The notes beneath the pieces are model-generated. The model ran no database searches. It worked only from the letters and a program-made list of their open reading frames with translations, and was not told the DNA's origin. Made by a program: the position numbers and the translations under genes. Of a DNA stretch of 50,063 bases, positions 29,708 through 38,894 are shown one piece after another (the stretch's first letter is position 1; each line of letters begins with the position of its first letter). The stretch is from JAJXSS01 sp964547135 (GTDB taxonomy: Bacteria > Planctomycetota > Phycisphaerae > Phycisphaerales > Phycisphaeraceae): NCBI GenBank assembly GCA_964547135.1, contig CAZJMK010000026.1, positions 1-50,063 on the forward strand, in the 5' to 3' direction.

Positions 29708-32572
29708 ATGGTTCGTCCGTACATCGACAGAACAATGGCGTTGCCGACACGATATTCCGCCCGTAACATCAGCCCGATGTATCAACGATGGAAACTCAAA
29801 CTGTTGGCCGGGTGGTCGCACCTGGTGGCCATGCACCCGCGCTTCGTACTCAGCGGGGTTGCCCTGTCCGTATTGCTTTGCATATGGGTGACCCTGCTGG
29901 GCGTGAACGTTCCCGGTTACGGCTCCGTCGGGCCGCTGGGCTTTCAATCCAATCGCAATGACCTGATTTCACCCAAACTCGACTGGAACCAGCGTTTCAT
30001 CGGCTGGCAGATGGGCTTTCCGGGTACGTGGGACTTTATCATCGTGGTCGATGTGGGTGCCGACGATGCCGACCGTGCGGAGCGCGTGAAATCCGCCACC
30101 GCGATGATCGACGAACTCGGCCCGGCCCTGCAAAAAAATGAGTGGGTCCAGCGCGCGGTGTGGGGGTTTGACAGCAGCAGTGTCAGCCCCAAAGCCGTGC
30201 GCCTGGAAACATTGGACGAGACCAAACCCAGCGATGATTTTCGCTTCTGGCTGGAGGAAATGCGGAGTTCGACCACGCTCATCGCCAGCCCGTCACCGCA
30301 GGCATTTCTGGCCAGTGTGCTCGGGCAGTTGCAGCAAACGGAAAAAGCCGACGATGCCGATGAAGCGCAGGCCATTGCCGGGTTGCGTCAGTTCAGCGCC
30401 ATGTTGTCAGCGTTCAATACTGCATTGAACAACCAGACCGATCAGCCGACGGATTTGGATAAGTTGATTCGTGAAAGTCAGCCTGCACCGTGGAACTATT
30501 TTGTCAGTGACAACGGCCGGTTGTATTTCATGCGCGTCACCCCCAAACACGATGAAGGTTCACTCAACGCCCTGGCGCCGGCGATCAATGCCGTTCGTGC
30601 GGTGATGCGTGATGTTCAATCGCGCTACCCGGATGTTGTCATGGGGCTGACGGGCATCGATGTCGTCGAAACCGACGAAACCGCAGTGGTCGATTTCGAC
30701 AGCACCTGGACCGGCGCCCTCACCGGTCTGTGCATGTTCGGCCTACTGGTCATGGCGTTTCACTCGTGGCGCACCCCACTCATGATCATGCTTTCCCTGA
30801 GCGTGGCCATCGTCTGGTCGTTTGGGTTCACTACCCTTTTCGTCGGCCACCTGCAGGTCATCAGCATCGTGTTTATTCCGCTGTTGCTGGGTCTGGGCAT
30901 CGCCTATGGCATTTATCTGGCGTCCCGTTTTGAATTGATCCGACATCAATATGCCGACGATGTGGACGGGTACACCAAGGCCATGGCGGATGTGTTCACC
31001 ACCATGGGGCCGGGCATTCTGACCGGGTGCGTCACCACGGCTGCTGCGTTTGTCATGACCCTGTTCACCGATTTCACGGGCGTGGCGGAAATGGGGCTGA
31101 TCGCATCCGTGGGCGTGGTGCTGTGCCTGGTGTCGATGGGTACAACCTTCCCAGCGCTCGTGCGCATCATCAAACCGTCGCATCGTCACATCAAACCCAT
31201 GACCGACCGTTTCATTCATTTGTACGAAGACCGCTGGTTCATGCCCTTTGCCAACCACCCCAGGCTCACGCTGAGCATCGCCGCCCTGCTCACGCTGGGG
31301 TCGCTGCTTTCGATTTTTTGGATGAAGTTCGACTACAACCTGCTCAAGTTGCAGGCTTCGGGCATGGACAGCGTCGAATGGGAACGCAAAATCGTCGAGG
31401 ACGGGGGCGAATCAATCTGGTTCGGCGTGTCGATCGTGCATGACATGGAACAAGCCCGCCGACTCACCGCTGAGTATCGCAAACAGCCGACGGTTGGGTT
31501 GGTGCGCGGCATCGGGCTGCTCATCCCGGAAAATGAAAATCGCAAAGTCGAACTGCTGACGCAGGTGCGTGATGAAATCGAGGCGGCAGCGACACAGGCG
31601 GAACAGGCGACCAGTGCGCAAGCGCAGGTGGTGGGGCTTGAGTTTCAATTGGCGGTGCTGCAACTGGCTTTTCAAACACAGGCTCGGCGAAGTGATATAC
31701 CTTCGGCTGTTCAGCCCTATGTGCAAAAGGTCGGCGAAGCACTGGGGCAATTGACCGGCACGCTCGCATCGCTGTCACCGGATGAAAAAAGCAACCGTTT
31801 GGCGCGGTTGCAGAATGAATACACCGATTGGCGGTTGAATACGTTGCGTTTGTTGCGGGAAGCGACGGACGCTTCGCCGATGGGGCTCAATGATTTGCCG
31901 CCGGAGATTTTGGAACCGTACCGGGGCATGATTGATGGCAAGCCGGTGTTGGCGCTGGAAATTTTCCCCGCCGCGATGGATGCACGCACAGGGGCGGCCA
32001 CCAGTGCCCTTGATCCGAATTTTCTGCGACGATTCATCAGCGACATGCGTTCGGTGGATCACGAAGTGACGGGCGTGATCGTGCAGATTTATGAATCAGG
32101 CACGCTCATTCAACGCTCGTATGTGTTTGCCGGGGTGCTGGGGTTGATTGCAGTGTCGATACTGGTTTGGCTGGATTTTGGCAACGGGCGTGATGCGTTG
32201 TTGTCGCTGGTGCCGGTGGTGGTGGGGTTTGCCCTGACCTTCGGCATCATGAAATTGTGGGGCATGAAGATCAACCCGGCCAATATCGTGGTGTTGCCGC
32301 TCATGTTCGGCATCGGCATCGATTCGGGCGTACACATGATTTATCGTTGGCGCATGGACAAAACCGGTTCGCCCCCCGGCCTGACCCAGGGCACCGGCAA
32401 AGGCATCGTGCTGGTCAACCTGGCAACCCTGCTTGGCTTCGGCGGCATGATGCTGGCTCGCCACCGCGGTATGCAAAGCCTGGGGTTTGTGCTCACCTTG
32501 GGCATGGCCATGACCCTGTTGGCCTGTTTGACCGTCATGCCCGCGTGGCTGAGCCTGCGGAAAAAGCGTTGA
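29708..32572 (+). CDS. RND superfamily MMPL-type transporter
   Basis: A 954-residue inner-membrane exporter with two homologous halves, each with one N-terminal helix, a large periplasmic loop and a five-helix block. First block: SIVFIPLLLGLGIAYGIYLA at about 385, then GCVTTAAAFVMTLFTDF. Second block: NIVVLPLMFGIGIDSGVHMI YRWR at about 858 and NLATLLGFGGMMLARHRGM. The charged residues in these GxxxDxG-like segments are those of proton-driven RND pumps and sterol-sensing relatives such as HpnN. Substrate may be a lipid or hopanoid, but no lipid genes adjoin. A further ATG at 29735 is possible. It starts 24 bases after the permease gene. A H repeat begins at its stop codon. Confidence 0.88.
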   Translation: MVRPYIDRTMALPTRYSARNISPMYQRWKLKLLAGWSHLVAMHPRFVLSGVALSVLLCIWVTLLGVNVPGYGSVGPLGFQSNRNDLISPKLDWNQRFIGWQMGFPGTWDFIIVVDVGADDADRAERVKSATAMIDELGPALQKNEWVQRAVWGFDSSSVSPKAVRLETLDETKPSDDFRFWLEEMRSSTTLIASPSPQAFLASVLGQLQQTEKADDADEAQAIAGLRQFSAMLSAFNTALNNQTDQPTDLDKLIRESQPAPWNYFVSDNGRLYFMRVTPKHDEGSLNALAPAINAVRAVMRDVQSRYPDVVMGLTGIDVVETDETAVVDFDSTWTGALTGLCMFGLLVMAFHSWRTPLMIMLSLSVAIVWSFGFTTLFVGHLQVISIVFIPLLLGLGIAYGIYLASRFELIRHQYADDVDGYTKAMADVFTTMGPGILTGCVTTAAAFVMTLFTDFTGVAEMGLIASVGVVLCLVSMGTTFPALVRIIKPSHRHIKPMTDRFIHLYEDRWFMPFANHPRLTLSIAALLTLGSLLSIFWMKFDYNLLKLQASGMDSVEWERKIVEDGGESIWFGVSIVHDMEQARRLTAEYRKQPTVGLVRGIGLLIPENENRKVELLTQVRDEIEAAATQAEQATSAQAQVVGLEFQLAVLQLAFQTQARRSDIPSAVQPYVQKVGEALGQLTGTLASLSPDEKSNRLARLQNEYTDWRLNTLRLLREATDASPMGLNDLPPEILEPYRGMIDGKPVLALEIFPAAMDARTGAATSALDPNFLRRFISDMRSVDHEVTGVIVQIYESGTLIQRSYVFAGVLGLIAVSILVWLDFGNGRDALLSLVPVVVGFALTFGIMKLWGMKINPANIVVLPLMFGIGIDSGVHMIYRWRMDKTGSPPGLTQGTGKGIVLVNLATLLGFGGMMLARHRGMQSLGFVLTLGMAMTLLACLTVMPAWLSLRKKR

Positions 32573-32593
32573 GGTGGTCGAGTGAATCGTATC

Positions 32594-32719
32594 GGTTAGC
32601 GCCCGATTTATCGCGTCTGGTGGGAGTGGTTCATCGGTTGGTCGGTGAGTCGGTTAATCGGTATGAGCAAAGGCAGTTTTGGCCGAGTAACCGATGAACC
32701 GACGCACCGATTCACCACG
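32594..32719. repeat. H remnant and B-type long palindrome, copy 5
   Basis: After the exporter stop comes GGTGGTCGAGTG (H), then GTTAGCGCCCGATTTATCGC G head, GTGGTTCATCGGTTGGTCGG arm, loop GAGCAAAGGCAGTTTTGGCC, right arm AACCGATGAACCGACGCACC. One base is missing from the head. Confidence 0.8.
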
Positions 32720-32721
32720 CA

Positions 32722-32772
32722 GAATACCCGGACCCTCACCACTCGCTGCGCTCGTGGTTCGTTCCCGGCTTG
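32722..32772. repeat. D-type palindrome, variant
   Basis: GAATACCCGGACCCTCACCA with inner CACTCGCTGCGCTCGTG, then GTTCGTTCCCGGCTTG. Same layout as the variant at 17911. Confidence 0.7.
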
Positions 32773-32825
32773 ATTCTGATACATGACCACTTTTTTCAAC
32801 GCGATCAATCACGGCGCCAACCAGT

Positions 32826-32852
32826 GCGCCGACGCAAAGCGTCCACGCTAAA
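32826..32852. repeat. C-type hairpin, copy 2
   Basis: GCGCCGACGCAAAGCGTCCA CGCTAAA, the reverse complement of the copy at 7818. Confidence 0.75.
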
Positions 32853-32865
32853 CGAGTTCTTCACT

Positions 32866-35800
32866 TCACGATTCCTTCACCGGCAAACCATGACCGGGCT
32901 TGTGGGCGTACAGCAGCCAGTAGGCCACGGGGATGACAAACAGTGTGAACAGAGTCGAAGCCACCAACCCGAAGATCAGCGCCCATGCCAGACCTGAAAA
33001 AATCGGGTCGATGGTGATCGGTATGGCCGACAGCATCGCAGCACCGGTGGTCAGCAAAATCGGCCTCAGTCGCACCACCCGACTTTCCAAAATCGCGTCA
33101 AACAAACTGCGCCCGCGCGCCAATGACAGGTGAATGAAGTCAACCAGAATGATCGAGTCACGGGTGACGATGCCCGACAGGGCGATCATGCCGATCATGG
33201 CCGTGGCCGTGAAAAACACCGGGTCGGCAAAGGGGCCAACCTGTCCGCCGGTGAACCAGTTGAGCAGGTAAAACCCCGGCATCACGCCCAGCACCGTCAG
33301 CGGAATCGCGAGCATGACCACCAGCGGAATGACAAACGAACCGGTCTGCCAGAGCAGCAAAATGTAAATGGCTACCAGTGCAGCGCCGAATGCCAACCCC
33401 AAATCGCGGAACACATCGAGCGTGATGTTCCATTCGCCTTCGCCGGTGAAGTTGATGTCGATGCCGGGGGGCAGTGACCAGGGTATGCCTCCGCCGGGGT
33501 TGAAAAAGGTGCGCTGGTGAACCGGTCGTGGTGATACATCGGCAGGTTCGTCGGCGGGGTGAATCGATTGTCGATCAGCCATGACATCCATCACCACTTC
33601 CGCCGGTGCCCTGCCTGCGGTTTCCCCGAACACATACACCACCGGGCGCAAATTTTTCCGGTAAATCGTGGCGTCAACGCTCTGCTGTTCCCATCGCCCC
33701 AGTTCCGACAGTGCCACCATCGGCCCATCCCCTTCACGCACCAGCAACCCCGACAAATCATGCACACTCGAACGCTCCGCACGCGGCAGCCGCATCACCA
33801 TCATCAGCGGTTGTCGTTCACGTTCCGCCCGCAGCACGCCGACCGTTTCGCCCTGCAAAACCAGTTGCACGGTTTGTGCCATGGTCTCTGTGCTGATGCC
33901 GCTGAGCATCGCCTTTTCACGGTCAGGTACAAATCGCCATTGGGTTTGCGTCGCTTCGATCGATACATCCGTTTCCACCACCGCAGGTTCACGATCCAAC
34001 CGAGCCTTGACGAATCGTGATGCCTGACGCAGATCGTCATATTCATGCGTCGGCTGGCCGTACACCTCAGCCACGAGCGTCGAAATCACCGGCGGACCGG
34101 GCGGCGATTCAACCACCTTGATCCGTGCCCCGGTCTGCTGCGACAGTTGAGCCAACACCCCTTGCGGATCACGCCAGCGCAGTGCCAGCCCGTGACTTTG
34201 ATACGCACGATTTTTTTTGGGTACCAGGTTGACCACCAGTTGTGCCGACTCAGGGCCTTGACGCAGGTAGTAATGCCGCACCAGCCCGTTGAAATCCATC
34301 GGGGCTGACAGGCCGACGTATGAAGTGACATCCACCACTTCCGGTTCACTGCGTAAAAACGTTTCGATCTGTCGCACCACACCATCGGCTCGTTCCAGTG
34401 TGGTGCCCCGGTCAAAATCGACCACCAGGTTGAGTTCGTTTTTATTGTCAAATGGCAGCATTTTCAGCGGCACATGCCGGGTCATCGCCAACCCCATGGC
34501 CGCCACGGTGGCCACTGCCGTGACAATCAAAAATGACCACGCCAACCAGCGTTTGTGCAATAGCGGCGCCATGAGGGGGTAAAACAGTTTCCATAAAAAC
34601 GATTGGCGCACCTGTTCCAAATCATGTTCATGATGCTGCGTTTCGTGAGGCAATGTCGAATCAGCCTGATAGCGTTTGTGCAACAGGTGATACGCCAGCC
34701 AGGGCGTGATGGTGAAGGCCACGAGCATCGACATGAGCATGGTCACGGGCACGTTCAGGGCCATGGGTCGCATGTACGGCCCCATCATGCCGGTGATGAA
34801 AAACATGGGTATGAATGACAGTATGACCGCCAGCGTCGCACTGATCAGCGGCGGGCGAATTTCCGACACCGCTTCGAGCACGATGCGTTTGGTTGCTTTT
34901 TTGCGCAGGGCAAAATGGCGCGTGATGTTTTCGACATCGACAATCGGGTCATCGACCAGCAACCCCAGCGACAAAATCAACGCAAACAGTGTCACCCGGT
35001 TGATCGAAAAACCCAGCAACTGATTCACCGCCAAGGTCAACCCGAACACCACCGGCACAGCCACCGCCACGACCACCGCCTCGCGCCAACCCAGACTCAT
35101 CGTCAGCAGTGCAATCACGATCACCACCGCAACAAACAACGCTTCGACCAGTTCATTGACCTTGTGGTCAGCGGTCTGTCCGTAATTTCGGGTGATGACC
35201 ACTTCCACTCCCGCGGGCATCATCTGCGTTTGCAGTTTGCGGGCTTCATCGATGATCGCCTGCGCCACCGTCACCGCATTGCTGCCTTTTTTCTTGGCCA
35301 GCGCAATCGTCACTGCAGGTTGTGAATCAACATGTTTTATCGCAGCCGCAACCGATGTATGTTCGTCTTCGTGCTGCGTCACCATCAACGGCGAACCGCC
35401 TGCATCACCATGCGTGAACTTGCCGGCACCAGCCCCCCAGCCATGACGTACATAACTGGTCGCTTCCGCAGGTCCATCGACCACCCTGGCTACGTCCTTC
35501 AAAAACACCGGACGGTCCTGCGCCACAGCCACGACCAAATCACCCACTTCCCTGGCATCGCGCAACACATCGCCCACCTGCACTTGAAACTGTTGATCGT
35601 GACGGGTGAACTCGCCGGCTGTGAGTCGAATGTTCGCCACACGCAACGCCTGTTGAACTTGCAGCGGCGACAATCCGCGTGCCTGTAAACCGGCTGCGTC
35701 CAAATACACATGCAACACCCGCGGTTGCCCGCCGATGACGTAAGCCCGTGACAAATTTTTCACCGTCGCCAACCGTGCAACCATTTCCTCCGCCACGCGG

Positions 35801-36396
35801 CGCAGGGCATACTCATCCAAACCGGGTTGCGCCACGGCTTGCATTGGTTGCTCAGCGGCTACACGTCGCCCCGCCTCCACACTGCCGCCGCTTGAACGAA
35901 GCGTCAGCGTCACCACAGGCACATCATCAATTTCCACGGGCTTAACCACCCAACCGCTCACGCCCGCCGGTACGCTATCGACATGCTCATCCATGCGTTT
36001 GTACAACTTGACCAAACTGCGTTCCCGGTCTTCGCCGACGTAAAAGCGCACCGTGATGATCGCGCGGTCCTGCTGCGACATCGAATACACATGTTCCACG
36101 CCGTCGATTTCGTACAACAATTTTTCCAACGGCGTGGTGACCAGTCGTTCCACTTCCTGAGCCGAGCGTCCGGGGTACGACACCAGCACATCCGCCATGG
36201 GCACGACAATCTGCGGGTCTTCCTCGCGTGGCGTCACCAGCAAGGCCGCCAAACCGATCACCGTTGAAAGCAATATGAGCACCAGTGCCAGGTTTGATTT
36301 CAAAAACATCCATACCAAAGCGTTGATCGCGCCGCCGTGATGATCCGCTTCGGTCATGAGCGTTGGTGTTGGCACATCCTGTTTCTTTTCACTCAT
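32866..36396 (-). CDS. RND efflux pump inner-membrane transporter (HAE1/CusA-like)
   Basis: Proton-driven exporter that forms a tripartite pump with the adaptor encoded just upstream. The 1176-residue product has the twelve-helix RND layout: first helix NLALVLILLSTVIGLAALLV, the conserved start REEDPQIVVPMADVLVSYPG, two periplasmic loops, and motif GLLVDDPIVDVENITRH with the essential Asp pair at about 490. Later segments ALVAIYILLLWQTGSFVIPL and SGIVTRDSIILVDFIHL are typical. The insertion RYQADSTLPHETQHHEHDLE has a His-rich run, but no CusA methionine cluster could be judged. Its ATG overlaps the adaptor stop by 8 bases. Start MSEKKQ chosen over an ATG 18 bases upstream. No outer-membrane factor is adjacent. 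Confidence 0.93.
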   Translation of the reverse strand: MSEKKQDVPTPTLMTEADHHGGAINALVWMFLKSNLALVLILLSTVIGLAALLVTPREEDPQIVVPMADVLVSYPGRSAQEVERLVTTPLEKLLYEIDGVEHVYSMSQQDRAIITVRFYVGEDRERSLVKLYKRMDEHVDSVPAGVSGWVVKPVEIDDVPVVTLTLRSSGGSVEAGRRVAAEQPMQAVAQPGLDEYALRRVAEEMVARLATVKNLSRAYVIGGQPRVLHVYLDAAGLQARGLSPLQVQQALRVANIRLTAGEFTRHDQQFQVQVGDVLRDAREVGDLVVAVAQDRPVFLKDVARVVDGPAEATSYVRHGWGAGAGKFTHGDAGGSPLMVTQHEDEHTSVAAAIKHVDSQPAVTIALAKKKGSNAVTVAQAIIDEARKLQTQMMPAGVEVVITRNYGQTADHKVNELVEALFVAVVIVIALLTMSLGWREAVVVAVAVPVVFGLTLAVNQLLGFSINRVTLFALILSLGLLVDDPIVDVENITRHFALRKKATKRIVLEAVSEIRPPLISATLAVILSFIPMFFITGMMGPYMRPMALNVPVTMLMSMLVAFTITPWLAYHLLHKRYQADSTLPHETQHHEHDLEQVRQSFLWKLFYPLMAPLLHKRWLAWSFLIVTAVATVAAMGLAMTRHVPLKMLPFDNKNELNLVVDFDRGTTLERADGVVRQIETFLRSEPEVVDVTSYVGLSAPMDFNGLVRHYYLRQGPESAQLVVNLVPKKNRAYQSHGLALRWRDPQGVLAQLSQQTGARIKVVESPPGPPVISTLVAEVYGQPTHEYDDLRQASRFVKARLDREPAVVETDVSIEATQTQWRFVPDREKAMLSGISTETMAQTVQLVLQGETVGVLRAERERQPLMMVMRLPRAERSSVHDLSGLLVREGDGPMVALSELGRWEQQSVDATIYRKNLRPVVYVFGETAGRAPAEVVMDVMADRQSIHPADEPADVSPRPVHQRTFFNPGGGIPWSLPPGIDINFTGEGEWNITLDVFRDLGLAFGAALVAIYILLLWQTGSFVIPLVVMLAIPLTVLGVMPGFYLLNWFTGGQVGPFADPVFFTATAMIGMIALSGIVTRDSIILVDFIHLSLARGRSLFDAILESRVVRLRPILLTTGAAMLSAIPITIDPIFSGLAWALIFGLVASTLFTLFVIPVAYWLLYAHKPGHGLPVKES

Positions 36397-37516
36397 GGCC
36401 GACCTCCCCCGCACGCTCCACCACCACTGTTTCCCCCGCCTTCAACCCCGACAACACTTCCACCTTTTCGCCGTCTTCCAACCCTCGCCCCAATTGCACA
36501 ATGCGGCGCTGCACACCCGTGCCCGTCGGGCTGACCACTTTCACCAAATCCAACTGACCCACCCGGCGAACCGCTTTGCCCGGTACCACCAGCGTTGATT
36601 GCGTCCCCAGGTCCAGCAGTAACCTTGCAAACATCCCCACATGCACCCCCGGCGGACAAGGCCCGGTCACCTTCACCAAAAACGATCGGCTCGCCCCCGT
36701 CGCCTCGGGCACAACCTCACTGATCTGCGCGGTGCACATCAAGTCCATCGCCTCCAGTTGCACGCGCACATCCTGCCCGACCTTCAATCGCTGTGCCAGG
36801 GCCTCGCGCACCGTTGCCACCACCTGCATCTTCGTCGGGTCGTACAACCCCACCAGCACCTGCCCGGGCGTGACCGTGTCCCCCACGTTCACTTTCTTGT
36901 CGATGACGATGCCATCCATCGGTGCCCGAATCGTCGCATACGCCAGCACCGTTTCCGCTTCCACAATCGCCTGCCCTGCTCGCTCCACCAATGCCTGCGC
37001 ACGTTCCAGCGTGCTCTGCGCGTTGTCCAGTTCACGCTTGGTCGCAGCCTGTCGATCCAGCAATTGTCGAATCTGTTCAAAGTCCGACTTGGTGCGCTCA
37101 CGTGTCGATACCGCTTCCCGAAACGCTGCCTGTGCCTGCTGCAAACGTGCCCGCAGGTCCGCTTCCTCCAAGCGAATCAACACCTCATCCTTTTTCACCT
37201 GCTGCCCTGCCCGCAGGTTGGCTTCGACTACTTTTGCCAGAATGTTGGATGCCATCTGCGCCCCATGCACCGGTTGCACACTGCCCACCGCCGACTCGAC
37301 AATCGGCAACGCCACCTCCGTCACCGCCACGGTCGTCATCGCTTCCGCTGCACTGCCCGATTGCCCCGCAATCGGCAACTGCCCTGTACCGCTCGGTTGC
37401 ACTTTGCTGGAAAACGCCCCCATCAGCCAAACCAGCATGACGACCACCACCACAACAAACACGACCGCTGCCAGTGACTGACCCAGCACCTGTCGCAACC
37501 AGGGTTTGATTTTCAT
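36389..37516 (-). CDS. RND efflux periplasmic adaptor (membrane fusion protein)
   Basis: Links the RND pump to an outer-membrane channel. The 375-residue protein has an N-terminal anchor helix (LAAVVFVVVVVVMLVWLMGA F), a barrel-sandwich domain (NILAKVVEANLRAGQQVKKD EVLIRL), a coiled-coil hairpin of about residues 125-195 (AQAAFREAVSTRERTKSDF, TLERAQALVERAGQAIVEAE) and a second sandwich half (YATIRAPMDGIVIDKKVNVG D), then beta-barrel and membrane-proximal parts. It begins with the lysine-rich MKIKPW. It is followed with 8 bases overlap by the pump gene, so the pair is co-translated. Confidence 0.92.
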   Translation of the reverse strand: MKIKPWLRQVLGQSLAAVVFVVVVVVMLVWLMGAFSSKVQPSGTGQLPIAGQSGSAAEAMTTVAVTEVALPIVESAVGSVQPVHGAQMASNILAKVVEANLRAGQQVKKDEVLIRLEEADLRARLQQAQAAFREAVSTRERTKSDFEQIRQLLDRQAATKRELDNAQSTLERAQALVERAGQAIVEAETVLAYATIRAPMDGIVIDKKVNVGDTVTPGQVLVGLYDPTKMQVVATVREALAQRLKVGQDVRVQLEAMDLMCTAQISEVVPEATGASRSFLVKVTGPCPPGVHVGMFARLLLDLGTQSTLVVPGKAVRRVGQLDLVKVVSPTGTGVQRRIVQLGRGLEDGEKVEVLSGLKAGETVVVERAGEVGHE

Positions 37517-37577
37517 GACGACTCCAAAAAATAACAGATGATTTTGTCCTGATACTGAAAATTGTAGTGCGTAATCC

Positions 37578-37639
37578 GACGCCGAGCCTTCAGGGCCGGA
37601 TGTTTACGGATGAAATCCGGGGGTGAAGCCCACGGCGTC
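37578..37639. repeat. A-type four-way-junction palindrome, copy 4
   Basis: GACGCCGAGCCTTCAGGGC, CCGGAT / ATCCGG, GGGTGAAGCCC, ACGGCGTC. Loop bases differ from other copies while arms pair. Confidence 0.85.
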
Positions 37640-37663
37640 AAAAATCACAATTTTCTTCACATG

Positions 37664-37681
37664 ATCACTCGACCACTTCTT
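37664..37681. repeat. H-type repeat
   Basis: ATCACTCGACCACTTC, ending 4 bases before the nrnA stop. Confidence 0.65.
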
Positions 37682-37684
37682 TAT

Positions 37685-38785
37685 TCACCGCCTGCGGTCC
37701 AATGCCGACAACACGGCTCGCTCAACATCATCGAGCACCTGTTCCAACGGGGCCTGCACTTTCGCTCCCGATGCACGGGCATGACCACCGCCATGAAACT
37801 GACCCGCCAACCTTGCCACATCCACCGCACGCGGTCCGGGCTTACTGCGAAAACTCAATCGAATCACCGCCGGCTGCACCGGCTTGTCATCATTTTTTGC
37901 TGACGACTTATCGCCACCGTTGCTGTTGCCGTTGCCATTTTTGTCCGGGGTTTCGGTTGCCAGCACCACCAGTTCGACACTCCCGACGATCTGCGGAATG
38001 TCCACAAAACGTTCGGTCTCTTCCAAAAGCGCACCGGTGTCCTGAAAATCACTGGCTCGTAAAACCATGATCGCTGCACGTCCGCCAAAAAGCAGTTTCA
38101 TGCTGTCGAGGGCACGAATCATCAGCGCCAGTTTTTCCGGACGTTCGGTCTGTTCGAGTTTGCGATAAATTTCCGCATGATGTACGCCCATGGTCAGCAG
38201 ACGGGCAGCCCACTGGTGCGTCATCGGCCGGGTGTTGGAAAAGCGAAACCACCCGGTATCCGACGCCAATCCGACAAACAATGCCTCACATACCATCGGC
38301 GAAAACAGCGAACGATCAGCAGGGCGACCCTGATTGAGCAGTTCCAACAATTGTGCAATCACTTCACAACATGCTGCGGCCTGCCCTTCAATGTATTTGA
38401 ATGCCGCCCCGACATCGCCCGACAGGTGATGATCCAAAATCAGAGTGTTCGCCAGTCGTGGTTCGAGTACCGCCTTCATCGGCCAAAGTTGCGCCCAGGC
38501 TCCGGTATCGACGATCACCGTCAAATCCGTCGGCCCGATCTCGCTGCCCGGCGTGAACGACTTGCACATCGGGTATCCATCCAACACCCGTAAACTTTCC
38601 GGAATCGGCGGCATCAACCACGGCTCAACATGCTTGCCCATCATCGACAACGCCCCGGCCAGGGCAGCCACCGACCCATACGCATCCCCATCAGGCTTGG
38701 CGTGCGTCACCAGTAAAATATTGGTTGCAGTCCGCAGCTTGTCCGCTGCCTCTGCCAACGTGATGTTCGATTGATAAGTGCTCAC
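37685..38785 (-). CDS. nrnA: DHH-family oligoribonuclease / pAp phosphatase (NrnA-like)
   Basis: Degrades 2-5-nucleotide RNA and/or dephosphorylates pAp. The 366-residue protein has the DHH motifs: LLVTHAKPDGDAYGS (about 31-45), TVIVDTGAW, LILDHHLSGD (about 117), GLASDTGWFRFSNT (about 170), and the DHHA1 element LAGQFHGGGHARASG (about 335) for substrate grip. A low-complexity Asn/Gly/Lys patch (TPDKNGNGNSNGGDKSSAKN) lies at about 295. The GTG start at 38785 was chosen because AAGGAG lies 7 bases upstream; the open frame goes seven codons further but only through a TTG. It is followed by ribF upstream-wise with 70 bases between. High confidence in family. Confidence 0.92.
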   Translation of the reverse strand: MSTYQSNITLAEAADKLRTATNILLVTHAKPDGDAYGSVAALAGALSMMGKHVEPWLMPPIPESLRVLDGYPMCKSFTPGSEIGPTDLTVIVDTGAWAQLWPMKAVLEPRLANTLILDHHLSGDVGAAFKYIEGQAAACCEVIAQLLELLNQGRPADRSLFSPMVCEALFVGLASDTGWFRFSNTRPMTHQWAARLLTMGVHHAEIYRKLEQTERPEKLALMIRALDSMKLLFGGRAAIMVLRASDFQDTGALLEETERFVDIPQIVGSVELVVLATETPDKNGNGNSNGGDKSSAKNDDKPVQPAVIRLSFRSKPGPRAVDVARLAGQFHGGGHARASGAKVQAPLEQVLDDVERAVLSALDRRR

Positions 38786-38815
38786 ACAAACTCCTTGCAA
38801 GGCCAATTCGACAAA

Positions 38816-38838
38816 ACGCGATCAATCGCGGCGCTAAC
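38816..38838. repeat. B-type head fragment (inverted)
   Basis: ACGCGATCAATCGCGGCGCT AAC alone, without arms; between nrnA and ribF. Confidence 0.7.
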
Positions 38839-38851
38839 CCCCGAACACCGT

Positions 38852-38894
38852 TCCGTCACTTGGCCACTCGGCCACTTGACCACTCGGCCACTTC
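38852..38894. repeat. H-type repeats overlapping the ribF 3' end
   Basis: Four tandem units CACTTGGCCACTCGGCCACT TGACCACTCGGCCACTTCTT (spaced by single-base variation). The first 40 bases encode the RibF C-terminus EEVAEWSSGRVAK and its stop, so the module is coding here. Confidence 0.85.
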
